Below, in pieces: positions 6,269-10,285 of a DNA stretch of 10,285 nt. A program made the translations under genes and the position numbers. Source of the stretch: JAPLVS01 sp043809265. GTDB taxonomy: Archaea; Iainarchaeota; Iainarchaeia; Iainarchaeales; DTGL01. The stretch's first letter is position 1, and every line of letters begins with the position of its first letter. Location of the stretch: positions 1 to 10,285 of the forward strand of contig JAZDDY010000138.1 in the NCBI GenBank assembly GCA_043809265.1. The letters are read 5' to 3'. The notes under the pieces are model-generated. The model saw only the letters and a list, made by a program, of their open reading frames with translations. It was not told the DNA's origin and made no database searches.

Positions 6269-9200
6269 TTGTTGGAAGAAAAAGGCGTTTCAGTCCTTCT
6301 CATCGGCATTATCGTTGTAGCAGTGGTTGCGGTCATTGCGGTCGGGATTGCGATTTCAAATCCTGGGCCTGGCAATGACCAAAACGCCGCGGATTTAAAT
6401 CAGCCAGTGTCCACAGCCATGCCGACTCCGCTAGGCATGAGATCAGTGCCTGACCAGGAGGACTGGGAAACCGGCACAGGGCAGCCTGCAGAAACGCAGG
6501 GAGATTCCTGCACTACAGCGGACGGCTCCACAGGGCTAACAGGCCCAAGCGCTGTTGAAGGCGTTCTATTCAAATGGGACTTCGAAAGCATACAATCCGG
6601 CACCTGCGGCACAACGGACCAAAACATGATTTTCTTCTGCGACCCAACACAATTCTCGCTAAGCCTTGCCAACAGACTCGAACAAATAAAAAAACTCGCA
6701 GAAAGCGGGAAAACCGAAAAAGCGCGCGCCCTCACGGAATTCGATTCGCTGCTCATAGCAGACAATTATTCAGAGGACTTCCAAAAAGACTTCGCAGATT
6801 ATTATTCCGGGAAATTTTTTGAAACACCAACCTGGTTCGGGCCATGGGCAAAATATTTCGCGGACGAAAACAAACTGCAATTCGGCCCAAGAAACATTAA
6901 AAGCCAAGGCTCGGGGCTTTACAAAGTCAAACTGAACTTCGAATTCGAAGGCAAAGAATTCGAATTCTTCAAGGACAAAATGCCGGCAGCAAAAATCACA
7001 GTTGAATTCTCAAGGTTAGGCGAGTATACAGGCAATCCATCTATTTTCCATTCGATTCCAATCAACGGAATGGTCGGCACAACAAGAAAGGATAAGGACG
7101 GAAAAACCGAAAGGAAAGACTACGGCATAGGCTTCAGCGAAAACAGCCAAACACTCGTATTCCAGGAAAGCGACAAAAAAATCGTTGATTCAACAGCAAA
7201 AGGCGGCCTGAAAGAATTCCAAATCTTAATACAAGACAAATTCGAGCAAACAAACACAAAAGGCGGCGTCATCGCATTCATCAACGAATCCGGCGGCATC
7301 ATGACATTCGCACCGCAATACGCAAAAACCGTGCTCGCCCTCCTCAACCCGAAAAACGGCTCGGCTGACCTCTTTTATTGGATTTCCGAAAACGGAAAAG
7401 GCATAGGCCAGGGAAAAACAAGCATGGCATGGTGGACCGCAGCCGGCAGCGCACCACTGCAGAAATTCCAGAGCCTGGTGCCTGACGCCAGCGCCAAATC
7501 AACAACAGCCTGCAAAAATGTCGATGCAACAGGCGGAAACGCGTTCGGCTTCCATGTCACCGGCTTCCGGCCAGACCAAAACATGCTGCTGGAATCATAC
7601 TTTTTCACCCCATTCCAAAACAATGTAGTGCTTGAAAACGGGTGCCCTGAAACAGCCCTGCTTTTCACTGAAAACGAAAAAATCCCAAGCAGGCAATTGA
7701 CCTTAAGCGGAACAGAAAACAAAATATCCCAATTCTACGAACTCCATGACCTCGCAATGAAGCGCGAAATCTGCGTCGTCAACAAACAAGGCGCAACATA
7801 CTTCCAATGGAACGAAGCAGTACTCAAAGAACAGGAAAGGAAGGCGCTCGAAAACGCAGGCATAAAGGCGGAAAGCACTGAAGAAATCACTCAAAAAGGA
7901 ATCACAGTTGAGCCAGTGCAACCTTCTGATAGGAAAATCACAATGCAGAAATATGAATTATTTTCGGGCACTGATGGCGGAATAAAAGTGCTCTTCACGC
8001 CAGCGGCAGAAACAGACGGGGAGGTTTACCTTGTCGCGGATGCCGCCAGAGGGGGTCTTTTCTGTTCCCAAAAAGCAGTTGTTGAAATCTATCGGGTTAA
8101 TGAAAAAAATGAAGAGTCGCTGTTGAAAAAAGAATCGGGCTTCCTGTCCTGGCTTTGGAGCCAGGAAAAAGAATACAGGGGTTCAATCAAAAAAGGCGAA
8201 AGCCTTAAACTCACGGCAACCGGTTTCACCAAAACGCTTTGCTCCGGCAGCGGGTCAGCAGAGGCATACATTGCATATGCCGCCGGCACTTCAGGCATTG
8301 CAGTGGCCGTCGAAACAAAGGAAATACTCGGCGGCTATTGCGCATATGTTTGGCTTGCCGAATACCCGGACACGCAAATCGAAAAATGCACGATTAACTG
8401 GGGGGACGAAGGCACCACAAGCACAACCGAATTATGGCCAGGCCCGAACGTCGAGCCTGGGATTGGGCCGCATATCAGAAGCCACTGTTATGAAAGCCCA
8501 GGAGAGCGAACAGTATTCTACGAGTGCAGTGAAGGAGGCACGACAAAAAGCGCTGAGCTCTCAGTGAAAACCCCGCAATATCCGGAAGGGGCCGGCCTGC
8601 TGGAGGGAGAGGACTGCACCAACTGCCCAACCTGCTGCGACGCTTCCTTAAATTGCAGTCCGGCAGATGAAGCGCCGGAGTCATCACAGGATTACGAAGG
8701 AGACTACATTGAAGGCATGGTCTGTTGCCCGAAGGACACGAAATGGGACGGCGAGCTGTGCCTTGACATTTCAAAATACGCGCATTATTTCAGAGTGAAT
8801 GAATATTCCGGGGGTGATGCCGGCGAGCTGTTCCTCGGCCTGGACAGCTGGAGATTTTCTGGAACAAGAGACCTGGACATGGAAGCCTTCCTCGAGAGGC
8901 AGAGGGCAGCACATGCGGCCGGAGGAGATGACAAAGAAAAAGACTTTTCAGATTACGGGGAAAAGCCTGAGGATTTGCCAGCGGACCAGCCTTGGCCGCC
9001 AGAATGGCCGAGCGAGGAAAGCGGGTGGCAAGAGGGGGAAAATTCAGAGGAGGCAAAGAGCGAAATCCAGAATGTCAAGGTCGAGATATACTTTGGGGGC
9101 AATCTTGTGGATTCGATAGACCTGTCCCAGGAAGAAAGATGGGCCGGGGAATTGAACTCGTTGGCAGGCAGCCTGGAATTTGGCGCGGTCTGGAACACCA

Positions 9201-9334
9201 AAGGAATGGGGGCAGGGGAGTACATTACAAAGTTTTATGTGAGCGGAGGCTCTTTCAGAATTATAGTTGACAGGCGGTTTAGCATCGACGAAAGCGGGAG
9301 CATCATTGCCGGCTCGCCTTATTCATTGGCTTGA
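6269..9334 (+). CDS. Giant pilin-like surface protein with class III signal peptide
   Basis: About 1021 residues. The N terminus reads MLEEKGVSVLLIGIIV: a short charged segment, the KG/VS site that fits archaeal prepilin peptidase cleavage, then a hydrophobic stretch to about residue 30. This is the class III signal of archaeal pilins and archaellins. A Pro/Gly/Thr-rich linker follows, then a large domain (about 90-550) that I do not recognise. Around residues 690-768 is a PKD-like beta-sandwich with WGDEG and a late HCY. Residues 783-831 hold eight cysteines, including CTNCPTCC and CC. An acidic, Trp/Pro-rich linker (about 875-932) leads to a final beta-rich domain (NVKVEIYFGG to RRFSIDESG). 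The protein is probably exported and anchored or assembled by its N terminus. Ordinary pilins have 100-200 residues. The start must be non-ATG: TTG at 6269 or 6272 fits the promoter. Codon use shifts near 7930. Confidence 0.85.
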   Translation: MLEEKGVSVLLIGIIVVAVVAVIAVGIAISNPGPGNDQNAADLNQPVSTAMPTPLGMRSVPDQEDWETGTGQPAETQGDSCTTADGSTGLTGPSAVEGVLFKWDFESIQSGTCGTTDQNMIFFCDPTQFSLSLANRLEQIKKLAESGKTEKARALTEFDSLLIADNYSEDFQKDFADYYSGKFFETPTWFGPWAKYFADENKLQFGPRNIKSQGSGLYKVKLNFEFEGKEFEFFKDKMPAAKITVEFSRLGEYTGNPSIFHSIPINGMVGTTRKDKDGKTERKDYGIGFSENSQTLVFQESDKKIVDSTAKGGLKEFQILIQDKFEQTNTKGGVIAFINESGGIMTFAPQYAKTVLALLNPKNGSADLFYWISENGKGIGQGKTSMAWWTAAGSAPLQKFQSLVPDASAKSTTACKNVDATGGNAFGFHVTGFRPDQNMLLESYFFTPFQNNVVLENGCPETALLFTENEKIPSRQLTLSGTENKISQFYELHDLAMKREICVVNKQGATYFQWNEAVLKEQERKALENAGIKAESTEEITQKGITVEPVQPSDRKITMQKYELFSGTDGGIKVLFTPAAETDGEVYLVADAARGGLFCSQKAVVEIYRVNEKNEESLLKKESGFLSWLWSQEKEYRGSIKKGESLKLTATGFTKTLCSGSGSAEAYIAYAAGTSGIAVAVETKEILGGYCAYVWLAEYPDTQIEKCTINWGDEGTTSTTELWPGPNVEPGIGPHIRSHCYESPGERTVFYECSEGGTTKSAELSVKTPQYPEGAGLLEGEDCTNCPTCCDASLNCSPADEAPESSQDYEGDYIEGMVCCPKDTKWDGELCLDISKYAHYFRVNEYSGGDAGELFLGLDSWRFSGTRDLDMEAFLERQRAAHAAGGDDKEKDFSDYGEKPEDLPADQPWPPEWPSEESGWQEGENSEEAKSEIQNVKVEIYFGGNLVDSIDLSQEERWAGELNSLAGSLEFGAVWNTKGMGAGEYITKFYVSGGSFRIIVDRRFSIDESGSIIAGSPYSLA

Positions 9335-9444
9335 ACCGAAGCAAAAGAAGAATTTACAGTTGGAAAAAATAGGGAATTATCGGATTGCAAGCCCCTGAAA
9401 AGCCATGCGTTTCCATTTTAATTCATTTTCTTCCTCTTTAAATC
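9335..9444. promoter_or_regulatory. Intergenic region with TATA box of the NucS gene
   Basis: The best TATA-like sequence is CATTTTAAT (9414-9422), centred 27 bases before the ATG at 9445 and predicting a leaderless mRNA. No ribosome-binding site precedes that ATG. No clear terminator for the upstream gene is visible apart from short T-rich stretches within 9416-9440. Confidence 0.45.
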
Positions 9445-10203
9445 ATGCAGCTCCCTGAAGCCAAGGCGGCCATAGAAGAGGCCCTGCAGAAAAAGCATAT
9501 GCTTTGCCTGATAGGGAATTGTTTTGTGGAATACTGGGGGCGAGCAGCGAGCAAGCTGCCGAAAGGAAAACGGATGCTGCTGATTAAAGGCGACCTGAGT
9601 TTTGCAATCCACCAGAACAAATTGTTGAGGCCGGTGAATTACATGATGGGCGCCGCGATTTCAAGCGAAATCCGCGACGGGGCGCTCGTGGTTTCGGCGC
9701 AGAAAAGGAAGCCTGCCGAGAAAATCACTGTTTCGTTTTACGATGTAGGCTTTGCGCAGGCATTCGAGATGGAGGACTCACAGGACTTGAGGCTTTTCGG
9801 CTCGGAAGCAGAGCTGAGCAATGAACTGATGGAAGACCTTTCATTTATAGAGCCAGGCCTGAAGCCAGCGAACCAGGAATGCCCTTTCAGGAAAGGCATG
9901 GTCGACATAGTTGCCGAGGATGCGCAGGGCAATCTCGTGGTGATTGAAGTGAAGAGAAGGAAGGCGGACTACAAGGCTGTTTCACAGCTCTACAGATACA
10001 TGAAGGAAGTCGAGAAATTGAAGGGAAGGAAGAGCAGGGGAATCCTGCTTGCGCCGGACATCCAGAAAAAGGCAAGGGAAATGCTCGAAGAATACAAGCT
10101 TGAATTCGCAAAACTCGATTTCGAAATAGGGAATCCGAAAGCAAAAATCAAAGGCGTGAAAAGGAAGCAGTGCACTCTCGAGGGATTCTCTGATGGAAAG
10201 TGA
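9445..10203 (+). CDS. nucS: Mismatch-specific endonuclease NucS/EndoMS
   Basis: This enzyme cuts both strands of DNA around mismatched bases (mainly G-T, G-G and T-T in characterised archaeal EndoMS) and supports repair where MutS/MutL are absent. The N-terminal beta domain has the typical VEYWGRAASKLPKGKR, IHQNK and RPVNY motifs (about residues 28-65). The C-terminal PD-(D/E)xK nuclease core shows GMVDIVAED with D154, VVIEVKRRKAD with E168 and K170, and SQLYRYM with Q181; the 14- and 2-residue spacings match the family. The extreme C terminus has QCTLEGF (242-248), a PIP-box-like PCNA-binding motif. Length (252 residues) is normal. The gene has its own TATA box, appears leaderless, and overlaps the next gene by 11 bp. 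Confidence 0.95.
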   Translation: MQLPEAKAAIEEALQKKHMLCLIGNCFVEYWGRAASKLPKGKRMLLIKGDLSFAIHQNKLLRPVNYMMGAAISSEIRDGALVVSAQKRKPAEKITVSFYDVGFAQAFEMEDSQDLRLFGSEAELSNELMEDLSFIEPGLKPANQECPFRKGMVDIVAEDAQGNLVVIEVKRRKADYKAVSQLYRYMKEVEKLKGRKSRGILLAPDIQKKAREMLEEYKLEFAKLDFEIGNPKAKIKGVKRKQCTLEGFSDGK

Positions 10204-10285
10204 AAAAATCCACAGGGAAATAGGGAAAATAAAAAGGAAAGAGGCCACGCGGATATGGCAGTTCCTTTTGGGCCTTACGGCCCTG
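10193..10285 (+). CDS. Start of an overlapping protein, probably membrane-associated (3' end missing)
   Basis: An ATG at 10193, 11 bp before the end of nucS and in another frame, opens a frame that stays open to the window edge (31 codons). It reads MESEKIHREIGKIKRKEA, a charged basic segment, then TRIWQFLLGLTAL, which looks like the start of a membrane span. The overlap with nucS suggests co-transcription and translational coupling. The identity is unknown, and only the first residues are visible. Confidence 0.6.
   Translation, partial: MESEKIHREIGKIKRKEATRIWQFLLGLTAL

Noticed and set aside
6940..6985. Clustered gaattc sequences in the giant gene
   Set aside because: They encode repeated Glu-Phe pairs in a beta-rich stretch and reflect amino-acid and codon choice, not a DNA repeat element.

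Overview
The window reads as the chromosome of an archaeon, probably a small-genome DPANN lineage (Diapherotrites/Iainarchaeota- or Micrarchaeota-like; the lineage is inferred, not shown). The archaeal signs are a NucS/EndoMS-type endonuclease with a C-terminal PCNA-binding motif, a class III (prepilin/archaellin-type) signal peptide, a PKD surface protein with a C-terminal membrane anchor, and A/T-rich TATA-like boxes about 27 bases upstream of several start codons. That last arrangement is typical of leaderless archaeal mRNAs. I see no rRNA, tRNA, CRISPR array or transposase.

Layout. 1-1334 (+): 3' part of a large PKD-containing surface protein. 1412-1576 (+): a 54-residue small protein. 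1606-3465 (+): an M29 (aminopeptidase T-like) metallopeptidase with a long N-terminal extension. 3395-3483: two tandem hairpins built from four copies of one 12-bp sequence, running from the 3' end of the M29 gene into the promoter of the next gene. 3512-4603 (+): an M24 (Xaa-Pro dipeptidase-like) metallopeptidase. 4604-4663: a short convergent gap holding a duplicated 18-mer. 4664-5416 (-): a single-span membrane-anchored protein of unknown function. 5495-6157 (-): a five-span membrane protein. 6158-6268: a divergent promoter region with a GC-rich hairpin between two back-to-back TATA boxes. 6269-9334 (+): a pilin-like surface protein of about 1021 residues. 9445-10203 (+): NucS/EndoMS. 10193-10285 (+): start of an overlapping, probably membrane, protein.

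How the genes fit together. The M29 and M24 genes form a plausible peptide-degradation pair, suiting an organism that feeds on peptides or recycles them. Four of the other proteins are surface or membrane proteins, so much of the window serves the cell envelope. NucS is a stand-alone DNA repair gene, probably co-transcribed with the overlapping membrane protein. No obvious defence or mobile system is present. The least explained features are the paired-hairpin element at 3395-3483, the giant pilin-like protein with its internal codon-use shift, and the hairpin in the divergent promoter.
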